Shown here: in pieces, positions 1 through 9,330 of the stretch
How the letters are laid out: every line of letters begins with the position of its first letter
How positions within the stretch are numbered: the stretch's first letter is position 1
Assembly (NCBI GenBank): GCA_963640465.1
Contig: CAVHYP010000011.1
Span: forward strand, 1-52,919
Length of the DNA: 52,919 nt
Direction of reading: 5' to 3'
Source: Colivivens sp963640465
GTDB lineage: Bacteria > Bacteroidota > Bacteroidia > Bacteroidales > Bacteroidaceae
The notes under the pieces: model-generated
What the model saw: only the letters and a program-made list of their open reading frames with translations
What the model was told of the DNA's origin: nothing
Database searches by the model: none
Translations under genes and position numbers: made by a program

Positions 1-1
1 C

Positions 2-3000
2 TTGAATGAGGGAGAGAACGTCCCCGGATGGATAACCAACTCCGACGCTGTGACAGCTGTAGCGTTCGACCCGTCGTTTGCCAACGCACGCCCAACAACG
101 ATGCACAAGTGGTTCTACAGCATGAAAAAACTAAGCAGTATCACGGGCATTGCCAACCTCAATACAGAAGAAGTGACGAGAATGAGCGAGGTGTTCTATG
201 ACTGCTACGCCCTGACTTCGGTGGACCTCTCGGGCTTCAACACGCAGAAGGTGACGAGCATGAACTGCATGTTCTTCGGCTGCAAGACCATTGAGAGTCT
301 TGATGTGTCGTCGTTTGACACTCAAAATGTGGAGAACATGAATCGCATGTTCCAGCATTGCGAGAAGGTGAAGACTCTGAACCTGACGAATTTCAATACT
401 TCGAAGGTGACAGATATGGGCAACATGTTTGCCATCTGCCCCACTTTGGAGACTGTCAATGTGTCGAGTTTCAAAACGGAAAAGGTCACCAACATGGCCT
501 GTATGTTCTGGGACTGCGAGGCTCTTGCCTCTGTTGACGTCACCAAATTCAACACTTCACAGGTTAGTAGCATGGAGAGCATGTTCTGCGAGTGCTATGC
601 TCTCGCCTCAATCGACCTGACCAATTTCAGCACTGAGAACGTCACCGACATGCACAATATGTTTTCGGGTTGCAAGAAGCTGACCGAGCTTGACCTCACA
701 TCCTTCAATACGGCGAAAGTCACGAATATGTCGGATATGTTCTGCAATTGCGAAAACCTTATCACGATATATGCCACCGACGCTTTCACAACAGCAAATG
801 TGATCAGCGAAGACGAGATGATGAAATCCACAATGATGTTCTCCGGTTGTACGTCCCTGGTAGGTGCTGTGGCTTTCAACTCCAGCAATGTTGACAAATC
901 CATGGCGAACACCACGACAGGCTACTTCACCGAGAAGCGGAAGACGGCATGGGCGGAGTATGACAGCGTCACCAAGACGCTCACCTTCAAGTACGGAGAG
1001 AAGCCGAGCAGCGGCGGCACAGTGACAGTGTACGACCTGAACGAGGGAACTAACGAACCGGCATGGGGCGAAACTGATGACGACGACAATCTGGTAGCCC
1101 CGACGACAAAGGTGGTGTTCGACGTATCGTTCGACGCCTTCCGCCCAACGAGCTGTTACTATTGGTTCTACGACCAGACGGGACTGGCAGAAATGGAAGG
1201 TATGGAGTACCTCCACACAGACGCAGTGACCAACATGAAGCGCATGTTCTACAACTGCGAAGGGCTGACGGCTCTTGACCTCTCGCATTTCAACACGGCG
1301 AACGTCACGAGCATGGAACGGATGTTCTACGGTTGCAAGGCGCTGAAGTCCATTGACCTCTCAGGCNNNNNNNNNNNNNNNNNNNNNNNNNNNNNNNNNN
1401 NNNNNNNNNNNNNNNNNNNNNNNNNNNNNNNNNNNNNNNNNNNNNNNNNNNNNNNNNNNNNNNNNNNNNNNNNNNNNNNNNNNNNNNNNNNNNNNNNNNN
1501 NNNNNNNNNNNNNNNNNNNNNNNNNNNNNNNNNNNNNNNNNNNNNNNNNNNNNNNNNNNNNNNNNNNNNNNNNNNNNNNNNNNNNNNNNNNNNNNNNNNN
1601 NNNNNNNNNNNNNNNNNNNNNNNNNNNNNNNNNNNNNNNNNNNNNNNNNNNNNNNNNNNNNNNNNNNNNNNNNNNNNNNNNNNNNNNNNNNNNNNNNNNN
1701 NNNNNNNNNNNNNNNNNNNNNNNNNNNNNNNNNNNNNNNNNNNNNNNNNNNNNNNNNNNNNNNNNNNNNNNNNNNNNNNNNNNNNNNNNNNNNNNNNNNN
1801 NNNNNNNNNNNNNNNNNNNNNNNNNNNNNNNNNNNNNNNNNNNNNNNNNNNNNNNNNNNNNNNNNNNNNNNNNNNNATGTTCTACGGCTGCATCGGTTTG
1901 ACTTCCCTTGACGTGTCGGGCTTCAACACAGCCAACGTCACGAACATGGCCGGCATGTTCTACGGCTGCAGCGGTTTGACTTCCCTTGACGTGTCGGGCT
2001 TCAACACAGCCAACGTCACGAACATGGCCGGCATGTTCTACGGCTGCAGCGGTTTGACTTCCCTTGACGTGTCGGGCTTCAACACAGCCAACGTCACGAA
2101 CATGGCCGGCATGTTCTACGGCTGCAGCGGTTTGACTTCCCTTGACGTGTCGGGCTTCAACACAGCCAACGTCACGAACATGGCCGGCATGTTCTACGGC
2201 TGCAGCGGTTTGACTTCCCTTGACGTGTCGGGCTTCAACACAGCCAACGTCACGAACATGTATGGCATGTTCTACGACTGCAGCGGTTTGACTTCCCTTG
2301 ACGTGTCGGGCTTCAACACGGAAAACGTCACGGACATGAACGGCATGTTCAACGGTTGCAGCGGTTTGACTTCCCTTGACGTGTCGGACTTCAACACGGC
2401 CAACGTCACGGACATGAATTGCATGTTCAACGGTTGCAGCGGTTTGACTTCTCTTGGTGTGTCAGGCTTCAACACGGGAAAAGTCACGGACATGAGAGAC
2501 ATGTTCAACGGCTGTTCCAGTTTGACTTCCCTTGACCTGTCTAGATTCAACACGGCCAACGTCACGAACATGACAGGCATGTTCAGCGGATGTGCCGAAC
2601 TGGTCACGATCTATGCCAACGACAATTTTTCCACCAGCAAAGCTGGAGAGTCTACTGGTCTGTTCTCTGGCTGCGTCAAATTGAAAAGTACCACCGCAGC
2701 ATACGACAGCGACAAGACAGGCGTAGACATGGCAAACTGCAACACCGGCTACTTCACATATAAGAAAGCGCCAGCACAGCCATGGGCGGAATACGACAGC
2801 AACACCACGACACTCACCTTCAAGTACGGCGACAAGCCCTCTACCTTTGGTGAAGGCATCACGGCATACGACCTGAACGAAGGGTCTGCAATACCAGGTT
2901 GGGTTTACGTTACCGACATAACCAAAGTGGTGTTTGACGCCTCGTTCAATGACGCACGTCCCACCAGTTGCTACGCCTGGTTCTACAGGAAGAATAATCT

Positions 3001-4123
3001 GGCTCAAATAGACGGAATCCAATATTTACATACTGACAAAGTACGGAACATGTCTCTGATGTTCTACAACTGCGCCAAGCTGCCCTCTTTTGATTTGTCT
3101 GGCTTCAACACTGAGAAGGTGAAAAATATGACGTACATGTTCGTTTACTGTCAGGCTGCCACCACTCTTGACCTTTCAGGCTTCAACACGGCCAACGTGA
3201 CGGGCATGGAATTTATGTTCTACGGCTGCACAGCCTTGACCACCATCTACGCCAGTGACAAGTTCAGCATGTCCAACGTGGAGAATTCTAACCAAATGTT
3301 TTCCGATTGCACATCTCTGGTTGGTGCTGTGAAATACGATGCGAACAGCACGGACGCTACTATGGCGAACTACAAGACCGGCTACTTCAAGACATACTAT
3401 AAGGTAGGTGGAACCCAGTACGACATGTGTGGCGAGCCCCTCAGCGTCACCAATCTCGAGCTGGAGGACGGCAAGGACTTCGTGGCTCTCGCTCCGTTCA
3501 AAGCAAACTCCGCTTCTTACTCTCGCACGATGACGAGCAACTGGGGGACACTCTGTCTGCCGTTCGCTGTGGAGACATCAAACGCAACCGACAGCAAGTT
3601 CTATGCGTTGGAAAGTGTGGACAATGACGTGATAACCCTCACGGAACTGAAAGGCACGATAGGCGCAGGCACTCCGGTGCTCGTTTATTCAACTAATGGC
3701 TTGAACATCTCCGCAAGCAACGTGAATGTGGTGACAGCACCTGCCGACGGAGCACAGGCAAGCGACTACCAGCTCGTTGGTTCATTCGCAGAGACAGAAG
3801 TACCAGACAATGGCTACATCATCTCAAAGAACAAGTTCTGGTTGACCTCTGACCTGAAGAGCAACACATCGGTAAAGGCAGTAAAGACAAAAGGACTGAG
3901 ATCATGGCTCAAGTCTGACTCTTACAGCAACGAGGCACAGGCACGAGTGCTCGGCTTCGCATTTGACGACGAGAATGAGACTACTGCCATTGAGGCTGTC
4001 GACGGCCTCGCTGAAGGCACAGCAGAGATCTACGACATCCAGGGCCGTCGCACCGACCGCCTGCAGAAAGGTCTGAACATCGTAAAGAAAGGTGGCGTGA
4101 CAACGAAAGTAATGGTGAAATAA
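2..4123 (+). CDS. BspA-like repeat surface protein, 5' end cut by window edge
   Basis: A very long secreted protein built from 26-residue repeats of the form MF-x2-C-x2-L-x2-LDLS-x-FNT-x2-VT-x-M (DUF285/BspA-type leucine-rich repeats). At least three modules are visible. Each has a linker ending in YDLNEG...W, a segment with RPTSCY-x-WFY, a run of 26-residue repeats, and a cap with TIYA...MANxxTGYF. The window opens on the LNEG of such a linker, so the true start and signal peptide lie upstream. After the last cap come about 230 residues and a C-terminal tail with EIYDIQGRR, DRLQKGLNIVK and VMVK, the kind found on many Prevotella exported proteins and possibly a sorting domain. Family knowledge suggests a surface adhesin. 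A 510-bp N run interrupts repeat-bearing sequence, so length and copy number are uncertain. Confidence 0.9.
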   Translation: MNEGENVPGWITNSDAVTAVAFDPSFANARPTTMHKWFYSMKKLSSITGIANLNTEEVTRMSEVFYDCYALTSVDLSGFNTQKVTSMNCMFFGCKTIESLDVSSFDTQNVENMNRMFQHCEKVKTLNLTNFNTSKVTDMGNMFAICPTLETVNVSSFKTEKVTNMACMFWDCEALASVDVTKFNTSQVSSMESMFCECYALASIDLTNFSTENVTDMHNMFSGCKKLTELDLTSFNTAKVTNMSDMFCNCENLITIYATDAFTTANVISEDEMMKSTMMFSGCTSLVGAVAFNSSNVDKSMANTTTGYFTEKRKTAWAEYDSVTKTLTFKYGEKPSSGGTVTVYDLNEGTNEPAWGETDDDDNLVAPTTKVVFDVSFDAFRPTSCYYWFYDQTGLAEMEGMEYLHTDAVTNMKRMFYNCEGLTALDLSHFNTANVTSMERMFYGCKALKSIDLSGXXXXXXXXXXXXXXXXXXXXXXXXXXXXXXXXXXXXXXXXXXXXXXXXXXXXXXXXXXXXXXXXXXXXXXXXXXXXXXXXXXXXXXXXXXXXXXXXXXXXXXXXXXXXXXXXXXXXXXXXXXXXXXXXXXXXXXXXXXXXXXXXXXXXXXXXXXXXXXXXXXXXXXXXXXMFYGCIGLTSLDVSGFNTANVTNMAGMFYGCSGLTSLDVSGFNTANVTNMAGMFYGCSGLTSLDVSGFNTANVTNMAGMFYGCSGLTSLDVSGFNTANVTNMAGMFYGCSGLTSLDVSGFNTANVTNMYGMFYDCSGLTSLDVSGFNTENVTDMNGMFNGCSGLTSLDVSDFNTANVTDMNCMFNGCSGLTSLGVSGFNTGKVTDMRDMFNGCSSLTSLDLSRFNTANVTNMTGMFSGCAELVTIYANDNFSTSKAGESTGLFSGCVKLKSTTAAYDSDKTGVDMANCNTGYFTYKKAPAQPWAEYDSNTTTLTFKYGDKPSTFGEGITAYDLNEGSAIPGWVYVTDITKVVFDASFNDARPTSCYAWFYRKNNLAQIDGIQYLHTDKVRNMSLMFYNCAKLPSFDLSGFNTEKVKNMTYMFVYCQAATTLDLSGFNTANVTGMEFMFYGCTALTTIYASDKFSMSNVENSNQMFSDCTSLVGAVKYDANSTDATMANYKTGYFKTYYKVGGTQYDMCGEPLSVTNLELEDGKDFVALAPFKANSASYSRTMTSNWGTLCLPFAVETSNATDSKFYALESVDNDVITLTELKGTIGAGTPVLVYSTNGLNISASNVNVVTAPADGAQASDYQLVGSFAETEVPDNGYIISKNKFWLTSDLKSNTSVKAVKTKGLRSWLKSDSYSNEAQARVLGFAFDDENETTAIEAVDGLAEGTAEIYDIQGRRTDRLQKGLNIVKKGGVTTKVMVK
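1367..1876. other. Assembly gap (510 N) inside the BspA repeats
   Basis: A run of 510 N. It keeps the reading frame (170 codons), but the distance between the flanking repeat starts (1322 and 1877) is 555 bp, which is 7 x 78 + 9. The gap is therefore not in phase with the 78-bp repeat. Either the gap size is an estimate or a module boundary lies within it. Confidence 0.99.
1877..2578 (+). repeat. 78-bp tandem repeats in the BspA-like gene
   Basis: Nine consecutive 78-bp units start at 1877, 1955, 2033, 2111, 2189, 2267, 2345, 2423 and 2501. The units at 1955, 2033 and 2111 are identical base for base, and those at 1877 and 2189 differ only slightly. Units become more divergent downstream. 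DNA-level identity, not just protein similarity, points to recent expansion by slippage or unequal recombination. Confidence 0.95.
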
Positions 4124-4150
4124 ATGTATAACGACAAAAGAAATAAAGAA

Positions 4151-4315
4151 ATGAACAAGAAAAGGTATACAGCTCCACAGATGAAGACAATGAAGATAGA
4201 GACACAGGGATTTATTGCATCTAGCAATCCAAGTCTCGGTCGCGGAAAAAGCGGAGAAAGCGGCGCAAACGAAATGCCAGACATTGACGAATATGGCATT
4301 TCCTATGGTGACTGA
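4151..4315 (+). CDS. Short Bacteroidales-type peptide (54 aa), function unknown
   Basis: A small protein beginning MNKKRYTAPQMKTMKIE, followed by QGFIASSNPS, a Gly/Ser-rich stretch and an acidic end (PDIDEYGISYGD). An in-frame ATG at 4124, directly after the BspA stop, would add nine residues, but the M-K-K-x-Y-x-x-P start is the usual form of these peptides. Bacteroidales genomes carry many such 50-70 residue proteins: a basic start, a Pro near residue 9, an amphipathic stretch, then a small-residue turn. Some resemble leader-plus-core peptides. It sits about 27 bp behind the BspA-like gene, probably cotranscribed, and is followed by a strong terminator. No catalytic motif or membrane segment is visible. 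Confidence 0.65.
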   Translation: MNKKRYTAPQMKTMKIETQGFIASSNPSLGRGKSGESGANEMPDIDEYGISYGD

Positions 4316-4354
4316 ACCACATTTGTCCTATACACGAATAAAATACAAGGGGGA

Positions 4355-4384
4355 GGGCGTGCCGCTGGCGCGCCCTTTATTTTT
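4355..4384 (+). terminator. Rho-independent terminator after the short peptide gene
   Basis: A 9-bp stem (4355-4363 with 4367-4375, one G-T pair), a 3-nt loop, then TTTATTTTT. It closes the BspA/short-peptide transcription unit. Confidence 0.85.
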
Positions 4385-4463
4385 GAGCCACGAATTTCCA
4401 CGAATCCTACCAATCCTGCTAATGCCATGCGGCACGCAAGATTTTCCTTGTCCCAAAAATTCG

Positions 4464-4486
4464 AATTTGAGAATGCCATGCGGCAC
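4464..4486 (+). repeat. Dispersed repeat with ATGCCATGCGGCAC core
   Basis: A 23-bp sequence, AATTTGAGA followed by ATGCCATGCGGCAC. The core also occurs at 4422-4435, and the whole unit recurs on the minus strand at 48633-48655 with one difference. Confidence 0.7.
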
Positions 4487-4596
4487 GTGGCTTGCAGACA
4501 AAGACCGGAAAAACTCCCTTTGGCGATAAACCTCTGATTCTATCCCGAATGATGAGAATGTTCGATAGGTGAACTCGGCGGCTTGCGGGGGATCGG

Positions 4597-4658
4597 TGCG
4601 AGCGGTCGTCGGGGCCGATGCGAGCGGTCGCGGATGCCGATGCGAGCGGTTGTCTCGT
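4597..4658 (+). repeat. 22-bp tandem repeat, three copies
   Basis: TGCGAGCGGT recurs at 4597, 4619 and 4641, an exact 22-bp period, with GC-rich spacers. The purpose is unknown. Confidence 0.8.
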
Positions 4659-4922
4659 GGGAGGCATGCCAGATGTTTCGTTCTGCGGTGCAAAGTTACG
4701 ACACGAAAGGGGCGAAATGCAAATCCGTTCAATACCGTTCAAAGATTGGGTGGACGTGGCTGATTTTTTTATAACATTAATCACCATGTAATGGAGTATT
4801 GATTCTTTTATTAGAACACGAATATCACGAATGTCACGAATCCATGTGGTGTGCTTTGAGATTGAACCACTAATTTCACGAATTAAACGAATACCATCCG
4901 GATGGGTGGGCTGAACAGTGCG

Positions 4923-5041
4923 AATAGGAGTCAGCTCTCTCCGAGAGCGTAGACGATGGCACTCGAGCGAGAGCTCGCATTGTTTTACAGCCCACAAGCC
5001 CACGCTCGCTTTAACGCTCTCGGAGAGAGCTAGCTCCTAGC
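4923..5041 (+). repeat. MITE-like element, copy A
   Basis: A 119-bp element with imperfect terminal inverted repeats of about 24 bp (AGGAGTCAGCTCTCTCCGAG at the left, the near complement of GGAGAGAGCTAGCTCCT at the right). A second copy in opposite orientation lies at 48927-49048; the first 40 bp of the two are identical, the right arms are close, and the middle has diverged. It has no coding capacity. Confidence 0.8.
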
Positions 5042-5094
5042 GCTTCTGCTTTCGTCAAGCGCTTGTGCTACTATTTTCGGTTGGGGAGAGGCAA

Positions 5095-7266
5095 TCAATT
5101 TGCCAAGTCGGATATGAATTTAATTCTGACGAGGCGGATTTCCTCTTCGGAGATATCATCGTCGATATTCTCGTAGGCGGTCTCAAGGTCATCGGTCTCG
5201 CTGTTGCGGAAATAGTCGTAGACTTCTTCTACCTTGTCCTCATCAATCTCTTCATTGATGAAGTAATCGATATTGAGTTTTGTACCGCTATAGACAATGG
5301 ATTCCAGTTCATCGAGCAGTTCATCGAACTCCAGCCCTTTGGCATAGGCGATATCGTCCAACGCCACCTGACGGTCGACACTCTGGATGATACTGATCTT
5401 CTGAACGGATTTGTTTGCGACTGTACGCACACGAATATCCACGGGTCGGTCGATCTCGTTGTCCTCACAATAGTCCTTTATGAGTTTCACGAATTCCTTG
5501 CCATACCGGTTTGCCTTCCCCACCCCAACTCCTGGGATGTTCTGCAGTTCTTCCAAGGAGACTGGATAGAGTGTGGTCATTGCATCTATCGACGGGTCCT
5601 GGAATATGATGTATGGAGGCACATTGTACTTCTTCGACAAACGTTTGCGGAGATCCAAAAGCATCTTGTGGAGTGTCTCATCCAAAGCTCCTGTCTGAGA
5701 GTTTTCTTCCTCTGAGTCGTTGAACTCATTGTTTTCAACTATCATAAACGAAACTGGTTCTTTAATAAATTTCTTTCCTTCTTTTGTAAGTTTCAGAGTG
5801 CCATAATTGTTGACGTCCTTGGTGAGGTAGCCTGCAATCATTGCCTGGTTCAGGACCGCATTCCAGAACGATGGTTCCTTTTCGCTCCCCTCTCCAAACA
5901 CATCCAGACGATCGTGCTTATGGGCTGTCAACAAATCGTTTTGGTCGTTACCTACAAGCACATCAATGATATAGTCAATCTTGAAGTTCTCCTTAACTGC
6001 CTCAACAGTACGCAGAGCCAACAGAAGTTCCTGTTCTGCCTCGATACGCACCTTTGGATGCAGGCAGTTGTCGCAATTTCCGCAGTTGTCCGGTTCATAT
6101 TCTTCTCCGAAATAATGCAGAAGGAGTTTTCTGCGGCAGACTGACGATTCACAGAAAGTCTGTGTCTCGGCAAGCAGCTGACGGCCTATATCCTGCTCTG
6201 CAACCGGTTTGCCCGAAGTGAATTTCTCAAGTCGTTTGAGGTCAGCACGCGAATAGAATGCAATGCAACGTCCTTCACCTCCGTCACGCCCTGCACGTCC
6301 TGTCTCCTGGTAATATCCTTCGAGGCTCTTTGGGATGTTGTAATGTATCACGAAACGCACATCGGGCTTGTCGATTCCCATACCAAACGCAATGGTTGCT
6401 ACAATCACATCGATGCGTTCCATGATAAAGTCGTCCTGGGTGGCACTGCGCAGTGCAGAGTCGAGTCCTGCATGATAAGGCACCGCCTTTATATCGTTAG
6501 TTCTCAGAATTTCAGCCAGTTCTTCCACTTTCTTCCGGCTAAGACAATAGATGATGCCACTCTTGCCCGGGTGAGCCTTGATGTACTTGATTATGTCTTT
6601 TTCGACATTGTCGGTCTTCTGCCGCACTTCGTAATACAAGTTGGAACGATTGAACGAGGATTTGAAATCGGTGGCATCAGTAATACCAAGGTTCTTCTTG
6701 ATGTCGCTTCTCACCTTATCAGTAGCAGTGGCAGTGAGGGCAATGATAGGAGCCTTGCCGATATCATTGATTATTGGACGGATGCGTCGGTATTCAGGAC
6801 GGAAGTCATGTCCCCATTCCGAGATACAGTGAGCCTCGTCGATGGCATAGAACGATATCTTCACGCTCCGGAGAAACTCGACATACTCAGCCTTAATCAG
6901 CGATTCGGGTGCCACATAGAGCAGCTTGGTCTGCCCCGACCTGACATCCTCCTTCACTTGATTGATCGTTGCCTTGCTCAGTGATGAGTTTATGAAATGA
7001 GCCACATTGTCGTTTCCGCTGATATGCTTTATTGCATCCACCTGATTCTTCATCAAGGCTATCAAGGGCGAAATCACAATAGCCGTACCTTCCATAATAA
7101 GGGCAGGGAGCTGGTAGCACAACGACTTCCCTCCTCCTGTCGGCATCAGAACAAAGGTATCTTTCTGTGCCATCAGGTTGTTGATTATCGCTTCCTGGTC
7201 TCCCTTGAAGGAATCAAATCCGAAATAATACTTCAAGTAATCCTTGAGTTTACTGTGATTCTCCAT
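5095..7266 (-). CDS. recQ: ATP-dependent DNA helicase RecQ (723 aa)
   Basis: A 3'-5' DNA helicase of the RecQ family, used in recombination and replication-fork repair. Visible in order: Walker A MPTGGGKSLCYQLP near residue 41, the DEAHCISEWGHDFRPEYRRI box near residue 142, helicase C-terminal motifs GIIYCLSRKK and QETGRAGRDGG, the RQC zinc site (CRRKLLLHYFG then CGNCDNC), and an HRDC domain near residues 525-600 (LRKRLSKKYNVPPYIIF, IPGVGVGKANRYG). A further acidic 110-residue tail follows. It lies 49 bp after clpX on the same strand, the usual Bacteroidales clpP-clpX-recQ order, and is the larger of two RecQ proteins in the window. Confidence 0.95.
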   Translation of the reverse strand: MENHSKLKDYLKYYFGFDSFKGDQEAIINNLMAQKDTFVLMPTGGGKSLCYQLPALIMEGTAIVISPLIALMKNQVDAIKHISGNDNVAHFINSSLSKATINQVKEDVRSGQTKLLYVAPESLIKAEYVEFLRSVKISFYAIDEAHCISEWGHDFRPEYRRIRPIINDIGKAPIIALTATATDKVRSDIKKNLGITDATDFKSSFNRSNLYYEVRQKTDNVEKDIIKYIKAHPGKSGIIYCLSRKKVEELAEILRTNDIKAVPYHAGLDSALRSATQDDFIMERIDVIVATIAFGMGIDKPDVRFVIHYNIPKSLEGYYQETGRAGRDGGEGRCIAFYSRADLKRLEKFTSGKPVAEQDIGRQLLAETQTFCESSVCRRKLLLHYFGEEYEPDNCGNCDNCLHPKVRIEAEQELLLALRTVEAVKENFKIDYIIDVLVGNDQNDLLTAHKHDRLDVFGEGSEKEPSFWNAVLNQAMIAGYLTKDVNNYGTLKLTKEGKKFIKEPVSFMIVENNEFNDSEEENSQTGALDETLHKMLLDLRKRLSKKYNVPPYIIFQDPSIDAMTTLYPVSLEELQNIPGVGVGKANRYGKEFVKLIKDYCEDNEIDRPVDIRVRTVANKSVQKISIIQSVDRQVALDDIAYAKGLEFDELLDELESIVYSGTKLNIDYFINEEIDEDKVEEVYDYFRNSETDDLETAYENIDDDISEEEIRLVRIKFISDLAN

Positions 7267-7315
7267 GCAATTTATATCATTAGTTATGAATGTAGCTTCA
7301 AGTTCTATTTTTATT

Positions 7316-8569
7316 TTATTCTCTGCTTGACATTATCTGTCCGCCAGCCTTGTCTATCTGGGATTTGGCATACTCCATGTCGATGAAAAGTTTCTTGATA
7401 CGTTTCGAAGGCGCCTCAAACATCTTGTCAATCATTATAGCCTCCACGATGGATCGTAAGCCACGTGCACCAAGATGGAACTCAACAGCTTTGTCGACAA
7501 TAAAGTCGAGAACGTCGGGATTGAAGTCGAGGGCGATTCCGTCGAGTTCGAACAGACGCTTGTATTGCTTTATGATTGAGTTCTTGGGCTCGGTGAGGAT
7601 TTGGCGCAACGCAGCCTTGTCGAGTGGTTCGAGATGTGTGAGGATAGGCAGACGACCAATGATTTCAGGTATGAGTCCGAAAGACTTCAAGTCCATAGGA
7701 GCAATGTACTGAATCATGTTCTTGCGGTCAATCTTCGTTGCGTTCTCCACTGCCCCGAAACCTACCACATGGGTATTCAGTCGGTTGGCGATACGCTTTT
7801 CTATGCCATCGAAGGCACCTCCGCAGATGAAAAGGATGTTGCGTGTGTCCACCTCGATGAACTTCTGTTCCGGGTGTTTTCTGCCGCCATAAGGAGGCAC
7901 ATTCACCTTTGATCCTTCGAGCAACTTCAACAAACCCTGCTGCACACCTTCACCGCTCACGTCACGGGTAATGGATGGGTTATCGCTCTTGCGTGCTATC
8001 TTGTCGATTTCATCAATAAAGACTATTCCACGTTCAGCTGCAGCAACATCATAGTTTGCCACCTGAAGCAGACGTGAGAGAATACTCTCAACATCCTCGC
8101 CTACATATCCAGCCTCGGTGAGAACCGTAGCATCCACGATGGTGAATGGAACGACCAAGAGTTTGGCAATGGTGCGCGCAAGAAGAGTCTTGCCAGTACC
8201 AGTGCTTCCCACCATTATGATATTTGACTTTTCCAGTTCCACATCGCTGTCACCAATCGACTGGTCAGCATTCTGAAGGCGTTTGTAGTGGTTGTACACT
8301 GCCACCGACAGTGCTCTTTTTGCAGCATCCTGTCCGATGACGTACTGGTCAAGATAAGCCTTGATGTCCTTCGGTTTCGGCAGATTGCCGGATGGGAAAG
8401 AAGAAAAATCCCTTGCCTTGAGATGTTCAAAGTTATCCATAACTATCTTGTTGGCAGCTCTTGCACACTCATCACAGATGAAGCCACTAACACCTGTTAT
8501 CAACATATTCACGCTATCTGCGCCACGTCCACAGAAAGAGCATCTGTCCTGTTTCTTTTTTTCTGCCAT
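7316..8569 (-). CDS. clpX: ClpX, ATPase subunit of ClpXP protease (417 aa)
   Basis: The AAA+ unfoldase that recognises tagged proteins and feeds them into ClpP. The N-terminal zinc-binding domain has CSFCG and ICDEC. Then come Walker A GSTGTGKT, Walker B with FIDEIDKIARK, the VGFGA segment near residue 270 corresponding to the ClpP-docking IGF loop, and a sensor-2 GARGLRS near the C terminus. Length is normal. The start codon shares one base with the clpP stop codon (TAATG at 8571-8567), so the two genes are translationally coupled and give matched amounts of the two subunits. Confidence 0.97.
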   Translation of the reverse strand: MAEKKKQDRCSFCGRGADSVNMLITGVSGFICDECARAANKIVMDNFEHLKARDFSSFPSGNLPKPKDIKAYLDQYVIGQDAAKRALSVAVYNHYKRLQNADQSIGDSDVELEKSNIIMVGSTGTGKTLLARTIAKLLVVPFTIVDATVLTEAGYVGEDVESILSRLLQVANYDVAAAERGIVFIDEIDKIARKSDNPSITRDVSGEGVQQGLLKLLEGSKVNVPPYGGRKHPEQKFIEVDTRNILFICGGAFDGIEKRIANRLNTHVVGFGAVENATKIDRKNMIQYIAPMDLKSFGLIPEIIGRLPILTHLEPLDKAALRQILTEPKNSIIKQYKRLFELDGIALDFNPDVLDFIVDKAVEFHLGARGLRSIVEAIMIDKMFEAPSKRIKKLFIDMEYAKSQIDKAGGQIMSSRE

Positions 8570-9252
8570 TAGCCTTTGCGTTTGAGAACTTGGTCAATCA
8601 TTCCATATTCCTTTGCCTCCTCAGCTGCCATCCAATAGTCACGGTCGGAATCGTTCCATACCTTGTCGAATGACTGGTGAGAGTGTTCTGCAATAATAGA
8701 ATACAGTTCCTTCTTCAACTTCTGTATCTCGCGTGCAGTGATTTCGATATCACTTGCCTGACCCTGTGCACCGCCCATCGGCTGGTGAATCATGATGCGG
8801 CTATGGGGCAATGCGCGTCTTTTCCCTTCTGCTCCTGCTACAAGCAGTACGGCAGCCATTGACGCAGCCATACCTGTGCAGATGGTCTCTATGTCGCTGT
8901 TGACAAACTGCATAGTGTCGTAGATACCCAAACCTGCATACACGCTTCCTCCCGGTGAGTTGAAGTAAATACTTATGTCCTTGCCTGAATCCACTGAATC
9001 GAGATAGAGCAACTGAGCCTGCAGCACGTTTGCAGTGTAGTCGTTTATTTCTGTGCCAAGGAAAATCACACGGTCCATCATCAGACGAGAGAACACGTCC
9101 AACTGAGTGACGTTGAGCTGACGCTCTTCAAGTATGTAAGGATTGAGGTAACCTGCCTGTGCTTTTACCACATCATCAAACACTTGACTGTTGACACCTA
9201 TTTTCTTTGTCGCGAACTTTCTGAAATCATCAATCATATCAATATTCATCAT
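8569..9252 (-). CDS. clpP: ClpP, proteolytic subunit of ClpXP (227 aa)
   Basis: A serine protease that forms the two-ring degradation chamber. It shows FNSPGGSVYAGLGIYDTM, the catalytic serine in GMAASMAA (usual form GQAASMGA), the catalytic histidine in RIMIHQP and the aspartate in DRDYWM. An N-terminal extension of about 30 residues precedes the conserved core, possibly a propeptide. MM at the start leaves two equivalent start codons. A clear promoter lies 36 bp upstream, so although clpP usually follows tig, here it is expressed on its own, with two unrelated genes between. Confidence 0.97.
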   Translation of the reverse strand: MMNIDMIDDFRKFATKKIGVNSQVFDDVVKAQAGYLNPYILEERQLNVTQLDVFSRLMMDRVIFLGTEINDYTANVLQAQLLYLDSVDSGKDISIYFNSPGGSVYAGLGIYDTMQFVNSDIETICTGMAASMAAVLLVAGAEGKRRALPHSRIMIHQPMGGAQGQASDIEITAREIQKLKKELYSIIAEHSHQSFDKVWNDSDRDYWMAAEEAKEYGMIDQVLKRKG

Positions 9253-9287
9253 TTGTATTATTATCTTTCGTTATTTGTTTCTATGAG

Positions 9288-9318
9288 CAAAGTTATATAA
9301 AAATCTTGAACCGCCAAA
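9288..9318 (-). promoter_or_regulatory. Bacteroidetes-type promoter of clpP-clpX
   Basis: On the minus strand TTTG (9318-9315), 19 bp, then TAACTTTG (9295-9288), an exact match to the TTTG-N19/21-TAnnTTTG consensus of Bacteroidetes sigma ABfr. Confidence 0.8.
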
Positions 9319-9330
9319 CTTTTTCATCTA

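Larger units (their letters stand above)
4316..5094. other. Repeat-rich intergenic region without a supportable gene
   Basis: After the terminator this 779-bp stretch holds only short repeats: CACGAAT-type clusters (near 4389-4403, 4817-4842 and 4868-4890), two copies of AATGCCATGCGGCAC, a 22-bp triplet repeat, and a MITE-like element. Open frames here have no recognisable protein sequence and cross these repeats. Confidence 0.75.

Noticed and set aside
4569..4774. Small plus-strand frames of about 64 residues
   Set aside because: They translate the 22-bp tandem repeat and give Arg/Gly-rich sequence without features.
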